From NCBI GenBank assembly GCA_010094045.1, contig ML986592.1:542643-562445 (forward strand): a DNA stretch of 19,803 nt, read 5' to 3'. Source of the stretch: Lojkania enalia (taxonomy: Eukaryota > Ascomycota > Dothideomycetes > Pleosporales). The number at the start of each line of letters is the position of its first letter. Within the stretch, counting starts at the first letter, position 1. The notes beneath the pieces were generated by a model. It worked only from the letters and a program-made list of their open reading frames with translations. It searched no databases and was not told where the DNA came from. A program made the position numbers and the translations under genes. This document shows positions 1 through 9,154 of this stretch, one piece after another.

Positions 1-440
1 CCTCCCTAGTCCTTTTCTCCTCTATTCTTCTTCTCCTTTCTTCCCTTTAGACTCCCCTTAAACCTCTTCTACCTTATCTTTAGCCGCCTAAAAGCGCCGC
101 GATATTAGCTTAAAAGCTAGATACTAGAGCCTTTAAGGCTAAAACCTAATAGAGTAACTTAGTATACTAGTAGAATAAAACTACTTAGATACTAACTATA
201 AGAAAGCTATCTTCCTAACTCTTTACAATCTAGGCTATAAGCGCTAGACTATAAGTAGACTCTAAAATAGCCTTAAAGACTACCTTTTTATTCTTCTTAT
301 CTCCTACGTATTAGGCCGCTACCTATAGTTTAAGATAGCTCTAGAGGACTAGAAACTCCTCCTTATAGTAGGAGGGGATCTATAAGTACGTTAGTAGTAA
401 GTATTCTACTAATATTAGATACGATTCGTACGGGGTTATA
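1..440 (-). pseudogene. weak degenerate coding-like stretch, unidentified
   Basis: No product is recognised. Read on the minus strand, one frame is fairly continuous if stops at expected Gln/Trp positions are set aside. It ends in a strongly basic and acidic Arg/Glu/Lys/Gly-rich tail, because positions 1-60 on the plus strand are an almost pure pyrimidine tract. The tail is loosely like the basic C-termini of fungal pogo-type transposases, but I see no catalytic motif. The stretch keeps more G+C (for example the run of CG pairs near 90-105) than most of the window, so it has suffered less RIP or was never a high-copy repeat. It runs off the left edge. It could equally be a biased non-coding tract. 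Confidence 0.22.
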
Positions 441-1036
441 CTTTTTATTTTATAAGGTATAATTCTTGCATTTTTTTAATTTTAGGGACTAAAAGATAAA
501 TATTATATACTACCCGCGGGCGAGCGTATATATAGTTTAAAGGTAGATAATTTAGAAGGCTTCTAAAAAGGCTTTAGATGGTAGGCGGAGTAGTATATTA
601 ATTAATTTTTTCTATAAAGTGTTAGCAATACTTTAATAATTAACAGTACTAGAAACATATAATAATATGTATGGAGTAGAAGTTATTATTTAGTTAAGAA
701 AGCTTAGTTGACAGCAATCTAGTAATATATTAAGGCTAGTAAATACTTATTGCTATACGCGACGAAATTACAATATTAATAAACTATTATAATAGTAGTT
801 ACTAGCTAATATATAGGTTAAATTATACTTACTATAAAAACCTTACTTAATATTACGTTAATAAATATATCTCTATAGGCAACTACGCATATTAGCTCTT
901 ATTAGTAAATATCTCTTTAAAGAAATTTCTTTATACTAGAACCCATCTATAATAGCTCTATTTCCCTCCCGAACCAGTATAAATAGGGACTATCAGCCTA
1001 CGAGAAGGGGGGTAGTATAATAATACAAAGAAATCG
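441..1036 (+). other. A+T-rich stretch, probably including LTR U3
   Basis: No gene is seen. A G+C island with a CCCGCGGG palindrome sits at 513-520. A plausible LTR start, TGTTAG, is at 620. If the rightward LTR starts there and ends near 1294 it would be about 675 bp long, normal for a fungal Gypsy element. Only the part from 1037 onward is supported by comparison with the opposite arm, because that arm reaches the window edge; 620-1036 as U3 is inference. Confidence 0.35.
976..987 (+). promoter_or_regulatory. TATA-like box in the putative LTR
   Basis: A GTATAAATAGG sequence lies 5' to the part of the LTR confirmed by the opposite arm, where a U3 TATA box would be expected. It sits in one of the few stretches that still keeps several CpA/TpG steps. 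The function is inferred from position and sequence only. The element is dead, so it is at most a relic promoter. Confidence 0.3.
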
Positions 1037-1294
1037 TTCTACAAAAAGCTTTATATATAACCTTATCTTAAAGCTTTTTACTTATCTTATTCTACCCCCA
1101 GTTCTACCCCTTTTCCCTTCCGTATATAGTTGTATACTCCCTTATAAGTAGCTTAGTAGTTCTTCTATATCCTTTTATATAAGGCCTATAGGTATTAATA
1201 GAATTCCTAGGTCCCTAAACCTCTACGTACTTCTATATACCTCTAAGTAGATTTGTACTATATTTAGACCTATTATCTTATCTACGCTATTATA
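1037..1294 (+). repeat. LTR of left Gypsy copy (rightward)
   Basis: This stretch is the reverse complement of 19541-19803 over its full length, with small indels and many transitions. For example, around 1249-1265 six C:G bases kept in the right arm have become T:A here, and no other kind of change is seen. Both arms stop matching at the same point (GCTATTATA), which suggests the true LTR 3' end. The last 7-8 bases also match the interior of transposon family B (CTATTAT against CTACTAT at 6965), so the exact junction with B1 is ambiguous within 1287-1294. No primer-binding site can be recognised next to it. Confidence 0.7.
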
Positions 1295-1299
1295 CTTTT

Positions 1300-2935
1300 A
1301 GTATATATAAGTATTATATCTAGTCTTATTATAGTTACTATAGTAGTATTAAACTAGTTAAACTCTTTCTTAAGTATTAGTATTATAAGTTTTTTTAAAG
1401 AACTAAAAGTTTATAAATACTTTAGTAGTTATATATAAAAATCTCTTATTATATAATATTATACTACTATACTAAATATACTTTCTTTTATATATTTTAT
1501 ACTTAGTTACTTCTTCTAATTACCTTTTAAGCTTAGAGTTATAAGTTTAAAGAAGTATATTCTAATATAGTATTAACTTAACATCTTTTATAAGCTATAA
1601 GAATTCTTCTTATACCTCTTTTAGTAATTATATAAAGAACTTTTATATAAGTATTAATTATAATCTAAATTTATATATATTATTTAGAGTTTTAAACTAT
1701 TAAAAGTCTTTTTATAAAAGTAGTTCTAGTAGAGTATATAATTATATATTAAGATAATCTAATATAACTTATACGTTTAAAGGAATAATTTCTATTACTT
1801 TAAAAGCTTTTTAATAGTTCTTATACGTAAATATATTAAAAAACGCGTTCTTAAAAATTAGAAGAAAACCTTTTTTATTAATATAGTAGATATATTAGTA
1901 CGCTAAGTTTTATATATACTATAAGTACTTTAGCTTTAATAGTAAGAAGTAAACTATATTAAGAAGCTAAAGTATATATAATAAATAAGAAGGTATATAA
2001 AGTATTAGGATCTTTTATATAAAGTAGTAATTTTTAAATTTCTAGTTAAGGTAGCTTTTATAGCTATCTAAAATAAGTAGCCTATATAATTTTACTTAAC
2101 GTATTTTTATATACTTATTAAAATACTTTAGCTACTTAAAACTAAATATATTATTTATCTAGCTGTTCTTAGAAACTAAAATTTTCCAATTATATAATAT
2201 ACTTACTTCTTTATACTATATAGAAATATAAACGCGTCCTTTATAGATAATAAATAGTAGGGTTATATATATAATAATATAGATATTTTAGATAACTATA
2301 ACCTACTTATAATTACTTAGCTATATAAGAGTAGGTCTTATATAATATTCTAAACCTATAATAACCTTTATAATACTAATAATATATATTTAAAAGCCTA
2401 TTTTATTAAAGTTGTAGATATTATTATTATATATACTATATTTTATAATTGTATCTTATATAAGTTTAAACTATATATAAATAACTTCTAAATTCTCTTA
2501 TTTTATTTTTTAGCAATTTTTTACTTAATTAAAGGCTATTTTTAACTTATTTATATATACTATAAATCGTTTAGATTAATTCTTTTCTATAGATATTTTA
2601 CTATATATACTTAATAGTTTATCTACTATATCTATTACCTTATATAGCTAGAGTATAATTCCTTATAAATTAAGGTTAAGAATATATTATATAATTATTT
2701 ATTCTTCGGTTACTATAAGCTTCTAGCAATTTAGTTATATATAAGAGTAAAACGCAATTCTATAAAGTTAAATAGAAAGTTGTTAATATTATATATTAAA
2801 AGCTATAGTAGTATATTATACGCTCTTAAATTAGCCTAATTTATACGCTTATAAAATAAGCTTATTTCTACCTTCTTATTAAATTAATAGAAGATTATAT
2901 TATAGATTTATTATAGTTCGTATATAGTATTTATA
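1300..2935 (-). pseudogene. transposase of B1 (DDE, CENP-B HTH), RIP-killed
   Basis: This is a degenerate copy of the family B transposase, transcribed leftward as in B3. It keeps the helix-turn-helix region near the right end and the catalytic block reading LLILDSYKSY, whose Asp is still GAT at 2066-2068. The C-terminal Cys/His motif is near 1300-1350. Stops at Gln and Trp positions interrupt every frame. The C-terminal coding end is just inside the truncated left border. It cannot make protein. Confidence 0.8.
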
Positions 2936-2949
2936 ATACTAAGAAAAAG

Positions 2950-3068
2950 TAGCCGCTTTAATAATTTAACCGCTTTAATAGTTTAGCCGCTTTAATAGTT
3001 TAGCCGCTTTAATAATTTAGCTACTTTAATAGTTTAGCTGTTTAAATAGTTTAGCTGCTTTAATAGTA
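2950..3068. repeat. seven tandem 17-bp units in the B1 inverted repeat
   Basis: Seven successive 17-bp units with consensus close to TAGCCGCTTTAATAGTT run without gaps from 2950 to 3068. In B3 (8637-8670) and in B2 (3936-3972) the same place holds only two units. The differences between units are mainly C/T and G/A transitions, so the array expanded before or during RIP. The doubled unit is probably a transposase-binding site. Confidence 0.92.
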
Positions 3069-3078
3069 GAATATATTA

Positions 3079-3905
3079 ATATATCTTTATATATTTATTA
3101 AAGTATTTTAGCTTCTTAAAATTAAATATATTATTTATCTAGCTGTTTTTAGAGACTAAAATTTTCTAATTATATAGTATATCTACTTCTTTATACTATA
3201 TAAAGATATAGACGCATTTTTTATAGATAATAAATAGTAGAGTTATATATATAGTAGTATAGATATTTTAAATAACTATAATCTACCTATAATTATCTAG
3301 CTATATAAAAATAGGCTTTATATAATATTTTAAACCTATAATAACCTTTATAGTATTAATAATACTTATCTTAAAACCTATCTTATTAAAATTGTAGATA
3401 TTTTTATAATATATATTATATTCTATAATTATATCTTATATAAGTTTAAACTATATATTAATAACCTCTAAATTCTTTTATTTTATTTTTTTTAGCAATC
3501 TATTACTTAATTAAAAGCTATTTTAAATTTATTTATATATATTATAAATTAATTTAACTAATTCTTTTCTATAAATATTCTACTATATATATCTAATAGT
3601 TTATCTACTATATCTACTACTTTATATAGTTAGAGTATAAATTCTTATAAATTAAGGTTAAGAATATATTATATAATTATTTATTCTTTAGTTACTATAA
3701 GCTTCTAATAATTTAGTTATATATAAGAGCGAAATATAATTCTATAAAGTTAAGTAGAAAGTTGTTAATATTATATATTAAAAGTTATAGTAGCGTATTA
3801 TATACTCTTAAATTAGCCTAATTTATACGCCTATAAAATAAGCTTAAATCTATCTTCTTATTAAATTAATAGAAGGTTATATTATAGATTTATTATAGTT
3901 TATAT
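3079..3905 (-). pseudogene. N-terminal half of B2 transposase
   Basis: This minus-strand remnant covers the N-terminal DNA-binding part and the start of the catalytic core of family B. The element breaks just upstream of the second catalytic Asp block, which in B3 is at 7745. The sequence is more A+T-rich than B3, with stops at most Gln and Trp positions. It is non-functional. Confidence 0.75.
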
Positions 3906-3972
3906 ATAGTATTTATAATACTAAAAAAAGTAGCTACTTTAATAGTTTAGCTACTTTAATAGTAGAATATAT
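3079..3972 (-). mobile_element. Fot1/pogo-like transposon B2, right half
   Basis: These 894 bp match the right half of B3 (7778-8670, 893 bp) and end in the same terminal sequence at 3972, followed by TA at 3973-3974. The left border at 3077-3078 is an internal TA of the element (the counterpart of 7776-7777 in B3). This is the insertion point of B1. The left half of B2 is absent from the window and was probably lost in the deletion that also removed the left end of B1. The flanking sequence on the right is a Gypsy integrase remnant, so B2 originally landed in a retrotransposon. Confidence 0.85.
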
Positions 3973-3984
3973 TACTATAAACTT

Positions 3985-4290
3985 TATTATTAAACTATTA
4001 AAGTTAGAAAGCTACTTTAAAATAGAAGTATATAACTCTATTATAAAATATATCTACTTTATCTCCTATAATAAAGTATTACTAGTAGAATAAATTGTAA
4101 ATATCTTTCTAAAATAGATTATTATATAATATAGAGTACTATAGAAAATAATTATAAACTAAAATGTTAAATTTATTTTAAAATTTTAGTAAATAATTAT
4201 AAATTTATTAGAAATTAAATATAAAATTATTACTAACCTATATACTACTAGTATATATAATAATTACTATAGTAGTTGTATATATACTAG
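3985..4290 (+). pseudogene. Ty3/Gypsy integrase core remnant
   Basis: In the frame of position 4001 the translation follows the Gypsy (Metaviridae) integrase core. It has IIKYIYF-IS-YNK, matching the segment after the first catalytic Asp, then VNIFLK, then KIIINQNVKF (normally IITDRDVKF), then LLEIKYKI (normally LLGIKxKM). The first catalytic Asp is Asn at 4034-4036 and the second is Asn at 4157-4159, both expected from RIP of GAC/GAT. The AYHP-type region that follows is hardly recognisable and the catalytic Glu is not found. The zinc-binding N-terminus is cut off by the B2 insertion. This is the only pol part left in the rightward Gypsy copy, and no integrase is seen in the leftward copy. 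Confidence 0.72.
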
Positions 4291-4860
4291 AGCCTTATTT
4301 ATATTAGATTGGTTAGAAGTAGTAACTTTAGTAAAGAGAGAGTATTAAAGTTACTAGTTCTTTAAATATAAATAAATATATTCTTAGAAGTCTAATATAG
4401 TAATAAAATAAATTTATAAGAATAATTATATAGAATTTAATTTATAAAGAAAATCTACTAACTTATATAGAGAGGTCTAAAACTATTAAGTCTAGCTTAT
4501 TAGGTCTATTCTACTATACCTAATACTTCTACTATTATTATATATATAGGTTATATTATACTTTATTATCTAACTAATTATCTCTCTAGTTCTTATAGTC
4601 CTACTACTTACTATCTAATAATTAATCTATAATATATATCTATATATTATTATTTTATTAGTTCTTATCTAAATTAACCTATATAATAACTAATATTAGA
4701 TTAAATTCTAGTTATAAAGGTAGTACCTTTTAGTATTCTATATTTATAATATCTACTTCTCTTTTTATAAGTTTATCCTAAAACTTTTTAATCTATTATC
4801 TTATCTATTATATTTAGGTATAGTATTTTACTATTTTTAGTAGCTTATTTTAACTTCTAA
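4291..4860 (+). other. A+T-rich degenerate stretch after the integrase
   Basis: No gene is identified. The frame that carries the integrase continues rightward with stops mainly at Gln-like positions and turns Leu/Ile/Tyr-rich. That is what RIP would make of a Pro/His/Thr-rich low-complexity sequence. From about 4740 two plus-strand frames look equally coding-like, so a frameshift or the start of the next unit may lie here. No LTR end or target duplication can be seen. Confidence 0.3.
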
Positions 4861-5709
4861 TATATTCTATATAGCTATACTATAGTATTATATTTATATT
4901 TTTCTATTCTAGGGTTAGTATTTTATATATTCTAGTAGGTCCTACTTAACTTATAAGTATAGCTCTATTCTTCTTCCTTTTCTTCTTCTATTATACTAAA
5001 GGTTTAACGCGAAAATACATTTACCTATAATTAGTATACTAGTTACTTAAATTTTTTTCTAAGTATTATAATAGATCTATTTTACTATTATTTAAACTAT
5101 TAGTCTATAAACTATAACTATTATAATAATACTACTCTTTCTTCTATATATAGAGAGTATTTTTCTTAGAATCTATTCTATAACCTTTTTCTAACTAAAA
5201 GTACCCTTCGCTATTTTCTAGCAAATATATTAAAAGCTTATAAAGAGTCTACCTCTATTTATTAAGATTTTATAGCTGCTAAGAAAGAAGAGATTTATTA
5301 TCTTAAAGAATCTATATACTATTACTATACTACTCTTTCTTATTTAGAATATATTAAGAAGCGTATTTATTCTTTAGAGGAGTATAGTCTAGATCTTAGA
5401 AAATAAGAGGTAAAGTTAATAGAAGAGTAAAAGAAGTTAGAAGAAGAGAAGAGAAGGTCTACTAGGTCTAAAGTATTCTCTACTACTACTCTAAGTTATA
5501 TATAAGAAGCTTCTTCTATATTACTACTACTATTATTTTTTAACTAAATTTTATTTAATAGTCTATTATTCTAATCTTATAGTAAAACTCCTTTAATTTT
5601 ATAGTATAGTTAGTTAGATTTTATACTAGTTCTTATAAACTTTTCTCCTATAGGTATCTTTTCTACTTTACTAGATATTTCTACTAACGTCTAAACCGCT
5701 TTTTTACTA
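4861..5709 (+). pseudogene. unidentified coding-like region, 5' part (coiled coil)
   Basis: I do not recognise this protein. In the frame of position 5221 the translation is coding-like from about 4861 to 5709, with stops only at Gln/Trp-like codons. About 5221-5480 encodes a charged heptad-like stretch (AAKKEEIYYLKES, then a Lys/Glu/Arg-rich run ending KKLEEEKRRSTRSK), very likely a coiled coil. Before and after it the composition is Ser/Thr/Pro/His/Gln-like. The insertion of A1 at 5708-5709 breaks the frame, which continues exactly in phase at 11290 if A1 and one TA copy are removed. It could be a gag-like protein, an accessory ORF of an element, or a trapped host gene fragment. No start codon survives. 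Confidence 0.5.
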
Positions 5710-5750
5710 ATATAATCTACTATCGAGCGGTTAAAACTACCGAGCGGTTA
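5710..5750 (+). repeat. A1 left terminal inverted repeat
   Basis: This is a 41-bp repeat matching the reverse complement of 11247-11287 with one or two changes. Inside it the unit TATCGAGCGGTTAAAAC is followed at once by TACCGAGCGGTTA, giving a 17-bp period. Confidence 0.93.
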
Positions 5751-5789
5751 GCAATCTACTAAAATCTCTACTACCCTATTAATTTTCGT

Positions 5790-6820
5790 AATATCTCTAT
5801 AACTATATAATAGAATATACTTATTTAAAGCCGATATAACTATAGTAAATAAAGCTTTTAAATAAGGTTAATTTAAGTTAAATCTAGCTATAGTATAAAC
5901 GTTTAAAGCTAGCTATACTATCCTAAAAGAGCGCTGTAATAGGAGACCTTATAAAGCTGATTATACCCCTAATTCGAAGAATCTTATAAAGCTAGAAAAG
6001 AGGTCGATTATAGACTATATACTTAATATAGATACGCGTGGGTTTTAGCTTAATCTTAATATATTATAAGATATAGCTAATAAACTACTTTTTAATCGCG
6101 GTTAGTAACCTATTAGTAAAAATTAACCTAATCACTTTATCTTATATATTCTAGAGCTTAAATTACGCGTTAATTGATAATATAACTATTAAAAAGCTCT
6201 AAACAAAGATTTTAAAGTTATTTAAGGCTAGTTCTACTTTATATATAATATTAAAGCTAAGTATAGTATTCTTAATAAAGATATATATAATTTCAACGAG
6301 ACCGGCTTCTAAATAGGTAAAATTAGCCTAAGAATAGTTATTACTAGTACTAAGAGGCTATAAATACCTAAATCTATCCAGTCTAATAATATTAAGTAGG
6401 TAATAGTAATTATAGTAGTAAATATGTATAATTAGTCGGTTCTACTATTTATTATCCTTAAGAGCGTATAATAATATAATATCTAATACTAGTTAATTAT
6501 AGATAAGCTTTAGTAGGTTTTATCTATTAGTAAGAAGAGCTAGACGTCTATTAAATATAGGTTTAAGTAGTTTAAGTACTTTAATAAATATACTAAAGCT
6601 AGTACTACTAGTATCTATTAACTACTTATTATAGACGGCTATAATAGTTATAATTCTATTAAATTTTATAATTATTATAAAGAATATAATATTATTATAC
6701 TTTATATACCTCTATACTTATCTTATCTTCTATAGCTACTTAATATAGGCTATTTTAGTCTATTAAAGCGTGTATATAGTAAGAAGATTAAAAGCTTAAT
6801 TTAGTACTATATTAACTATA
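5790..6820 (+). pseudogene. A1 transposase, N-terminal and catalytic part
   Basis: This is a plus-strand transposase of the pogo/Fot1 type (DDE_1, CENP-B-like DNA binding), which cuts and moves the element at TA sites. About 5840-5960 corresponds to the first helix-turn-helix (YTTLKERYN in A2) and about 5980-6125 to the Tc5-type helix-turn-helix. The catalytic positions share one frame: first Asp now Asn (FNETGF, codon 6295-6297), second Asp intact (LIIDGYNSYN, 6634-6636), third now Asn (LLNIGYF, 6742-6744). They lie 113 and 36 codons apart, which fits the DD35D spacing of this group. Many CAA/CAG/TGG codons are now stops. B3 interrupts the frame at 6820 and it resumes at 8673. Confidence 0.9.
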
Positions 6821-6892
6821 ACGTATTCTACTATCGAAGCGGCTAAACTATTAAAGTAGCTACTTTTTCTTAGTATAATAAATACTATATAC
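6821..6892 (+). repeat. B3 left terminal inverted repeat
   Basis: These 72 bp match the reverse complement of 8599-8670. The repeat contains two 17-bp units (TATCGAAGCGGCTAAAC, then TATTAAAGTAGCTAC) followed by ACTTTTTCTTAGTAT, a block shared with family D. Confidence 0.93.
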
Positions 6893-6969
6893 AAAAAGTT
6901 AATTTACTTAATACTAATAAGAAATCCTATATATAATATACTTTTATCTAATTTAGAATTTTCCCTACT

Positions 6970-8595
6970 ATCCTTTTAGCACGTATAAGTATTATATCTA
7001 GTCTTACTACAGTTACTATAGTAGTGTTAAGCTGGTTAAGCTCTTTCTTAAATATTAGTACTATAAGTTTTTTTTAAAGGGTTAAGAGTCTATAGATACT
7101 TTAGCAGCTATATATAAAGATCTCTTACTATATAATACTATACTACTATACTAAATATACTTTCTTTTATATGTTTTACACTTAGTTACTTCTTCTAATT
7201 ACCTTTTAAGCTTAGAGTTATAAGCTTAAAAAAGTATATTCTAATATAGCATTAACTTAGCACTTTTTATAAATTGTAAGAATCATTTTTATATCTCTTT
7301 TAATAATTATATAAAGGACTTTTATATAAGTATTAATTGTAACCTAAATTTATATATATTATTTAGAGTTTTAGACTACTAGAAGTCTTCTTATAAAAGT
7401 AGTTCTAGTAGGGTATATAGTTATATATTAAGGCGATTTAATATAACCTATATGTTTAGAAGAATAATTTCTATTACTTTAAAGGTCTTTTAATAGTTCT
7501 TATATATAAACACGTTAAAAAATACGTTCTTAAAGGCTGGAAGAGAGCCTTCTTTATTAATATAGTAGACGCGTCGGCGTGCTAAATCTTATATATACTA
7601 TAAGTACTTTAGCTTTAATAGCGAGAAGTAAACTATATTAAAAGGCTAAAGTATATATAATAAATAAAAAGGTATATAAAGTATTAGAATCTTTTATATA
7701 AGGTAGTAATCTTTAAATTTCTAGTTAAAGTAACTTTTATAGCCGTCTAAAATAAGTAGCCTATATAACTCTATCTAATATATCTTTATATACTTATTAA
7801 AGTACTTTAGCTATTTAAGACTAAGCACGTTATTTATCCAGCTATTCTTAAAGACTAAAATTTTCCAATTATATAGTATACCTACTTTTTTATACTATAT
7901 AAAGATATAGATACGTCTTTTATAGATAATAAATAGTAGGGTTATATATATAGTAGCGTAGATATTTTAGATAACTATAACCTACTCGTAATTATCTAGC
8001 TGTATAAGAGTAGGCTTTATATAATATTCTAAACCTATAACAACTTTTATAATACTAATAATATCTATCTAAAAGCCTATCTTATTAAAGTTGTAGATAT
8101 TATTATTATATATACTATATTTTACAATTATATCTTATATAAGCTTAAACTATATATTAATAACGTCTAGATTCTCTTATTTTATTTTTTAATAATCCTT
8201 TATTTAATTAAAGACTATTTTAAGCTTATTTATATATACTATAAATCGTTTAGACTAATTCTTTTCTATAAGTATTCTACTACGTACACTTAATAGTTTA
8301 TCTACTATATCTACTACCTTATATAGCTAGGGCGTAAATCCTCGTAAATTAAGGTTAAGAATATATTATATAATTGTTTATTCTTTAGTTACTATAAGCT
8401 TCTAGTAATTTAATTATATATAAGAGCGAAATACAATTCTATAAAGTTAAGTAGAGAGTTGTTAATATCGTATATTAAAAGTTATAGTAGTATATTATAT
8501 ACTCTTAAACTGGCCTGATTTATACGCCTATAAGGTAAGCTTAATTCTACCTTCTTATTAAATTAATAGAAGGTTATATTATAGATTTATTATAG
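6970..8595 (-). pseudogene. B3 transposase (DDE, CENP-B HTH), RIP-killed
   Basis: This leftward transposase is related to those of A, C and D. The Tc5-type helix-turn-helix (YILNLNLRGFTP, then KLLSVR and KN-stop-SKRFI, where the stop replaces a Trp) lies at about 8300-8400. The first catalytic residue is Asn (YNFNKIGF, codon complement 8084-8086), the second is an intact Asp (LLILDGYKSYF, 7745-7747) and the third is Asn (PFNIVYF, 7637-7639). The spacing is 113 and 36 codons. A C-terminal Cys/His motif (CSYCSKTRYN, where fungal relatives typically have C-x2-C-x4-H) is at about 6985-7020. Stops at Gln/Trp codons are frequent. Two of the three catalytic acids are lost. Confidence 0.9.
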
Positions 8596-8598
8596 TTC

Positions 8599-8670
8599 GT
8601 ACGTAGTATTTATAATACTAAGAAAAAGTAGCCGCTTCGATAGTTTAACTGCTTCGATAGTAGAATATAT
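8599..8670 (-). repeat. B3 right terminal inverted repeat
   Basis: This is the reverse complement of 6821-6892, with the doubled 17-bp unit TAGCCGCTTCGATAGTT / TAACTGCTTCGATAGTA at 8637-8670. It is the same place that holds seven units in B1. Confidence 0.93.
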
Positions 8671-9058
8671 TATAACTAAAAAAGACTTTTTACCTATATT
8701 TAAAGCAGCTTTTAATAATACTATTACTAATAAAAATATAGCTAGAGGCTTTAAAGGGTTTAGATTAGTTCTATTTAGTCTAGATTATATTATTTTAAAG
8801 CTTAATATCTAAGTTTTATAAACCTTAATACTAACACTCCTAGAACCTACTAAATAGTAGTTATAAATACTATATAATTATTTAGAAGTAGAGTACTAGA
8901 TATAATATATATAATAGCGCGTAGAATAATATTAAAATAGCTTACTAATATTAATATTTAAGGGTCTTATAAATTTTATAAAAGGTATTATATCTATAAT
9001 ATATAAGTAGTCGTTTTTAGAGATAGAGAATAGAGATCTCTAGGTAGTAAATACGATA
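8671..9058 (+). pseudogene. A1 transposase, middle part
   Basis: This continues the A1 transposase after the B3 insertion and matches A2 from about 14900 onward. It encodes the region after the catalytic core (KDFLPIFKAAFNN in effect), then the helical segment EIE-RDL-. Family A normally continues there into a basic RKE-rich stretch, but C has inserted at 9057-9058. The frame is broken by stops here too. Confidence 0.85.
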
Positions 9059-9125
9059 ACGTATAGTATAAGCGAGCTGATTACCTAAGCGAGCTGATTA
9101 TAATACTAAAACTCTACTAAAATCG
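9059..9125 (+). repeat. C left terminal inverted repeat
   Basis: These 67 bp match the reverse complement of 10864-10930. The unit TAAGCGAGCTGATTACC is followed at once by TAAGCGAGCTGATTA, an exact 17-bp direct repeat of the box AAGCGAGCTGATTA. Confidence 0.93.
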
Positions 9126-9154
9126 GGATAATTATACTTTATAGTATTATACTA

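Larger units (their letters stand above)
1287..3076 (-). mobile_element. Fot1/pogo-like DNA transposon B1, left end deleted
   Basis: This is colinear with the complete element B3 from B3 position 6965 to its right end at 8670. The outer 144 bp, including the left inverted repeat, are missing. The right end is intact (GTAGAATATAT) and is followed by the target dinucleotide TA at 3077-3078. B1 is 84 bp longer than the matching part of B3, explained by five extra 17-bp units in its right inverted repeat (2950-3068) less one base. After the TA, the sequence resumes inside another B copy (B2), so B1 inserted into B2. A later deletion running from the LTR end through B2's left half into B1 would explain the missing end. 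Confidence 0.85.
1037..4290 (+). mobile_element. left Gypsy remnant (LTR and integrase), interrupted by B1/B2
   Basis: This is a composite inferred from the rightward LTR arm (1037-1294) and the rightward integrase remnant (3985-4290), with B1/B2 between them. Gag, protease, reverse transcriptase and RNase H are missing. A single deletion from the LTR end into B1 would remove all of them together with the left half of B2. That the LTR and integrase belong to one element is inference from matching orientation and order. The 3' LTR is not seen. Confidence 0.5.
6821..8670 (-). mobile_element. Fot1/pogo-like transposon B3, complete length, nested in A1
   Basis: This 1850-bp element has 72-bp inverted repeats (6821-6892 and 8599-8670) and TA at 6819-6820 and 8671-8672. 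The empty site can be read directly in A2, where AACTATATAACT is uninterrupted. It starts ACGTA, like C and D. Its transposase runs leftward, opposite to its host A1. It is the reference copy for B1 and B2 in this window. Confidence 0.95.

Noticed and set aside
977..1036. Functional promoter of a host gene
   Set aside because: The TATA-like box is followed by LTR sequence and a deleted retroelement; no open frame lies downstream.
2950..3068. CRISPR-like array
   Set aside because: The 17-bp units are contiguous with no spacers, lie in a transposon end, and the genome is fungal.
4001..4300. Gag protein in the plus-strand remnant
   Set aside because: I first read the LESYF segment as gag-like, but the order SII-K-YIYF, VNIFLK, KIIINQNVKF, LLEIKYK fits the integrase core far better.
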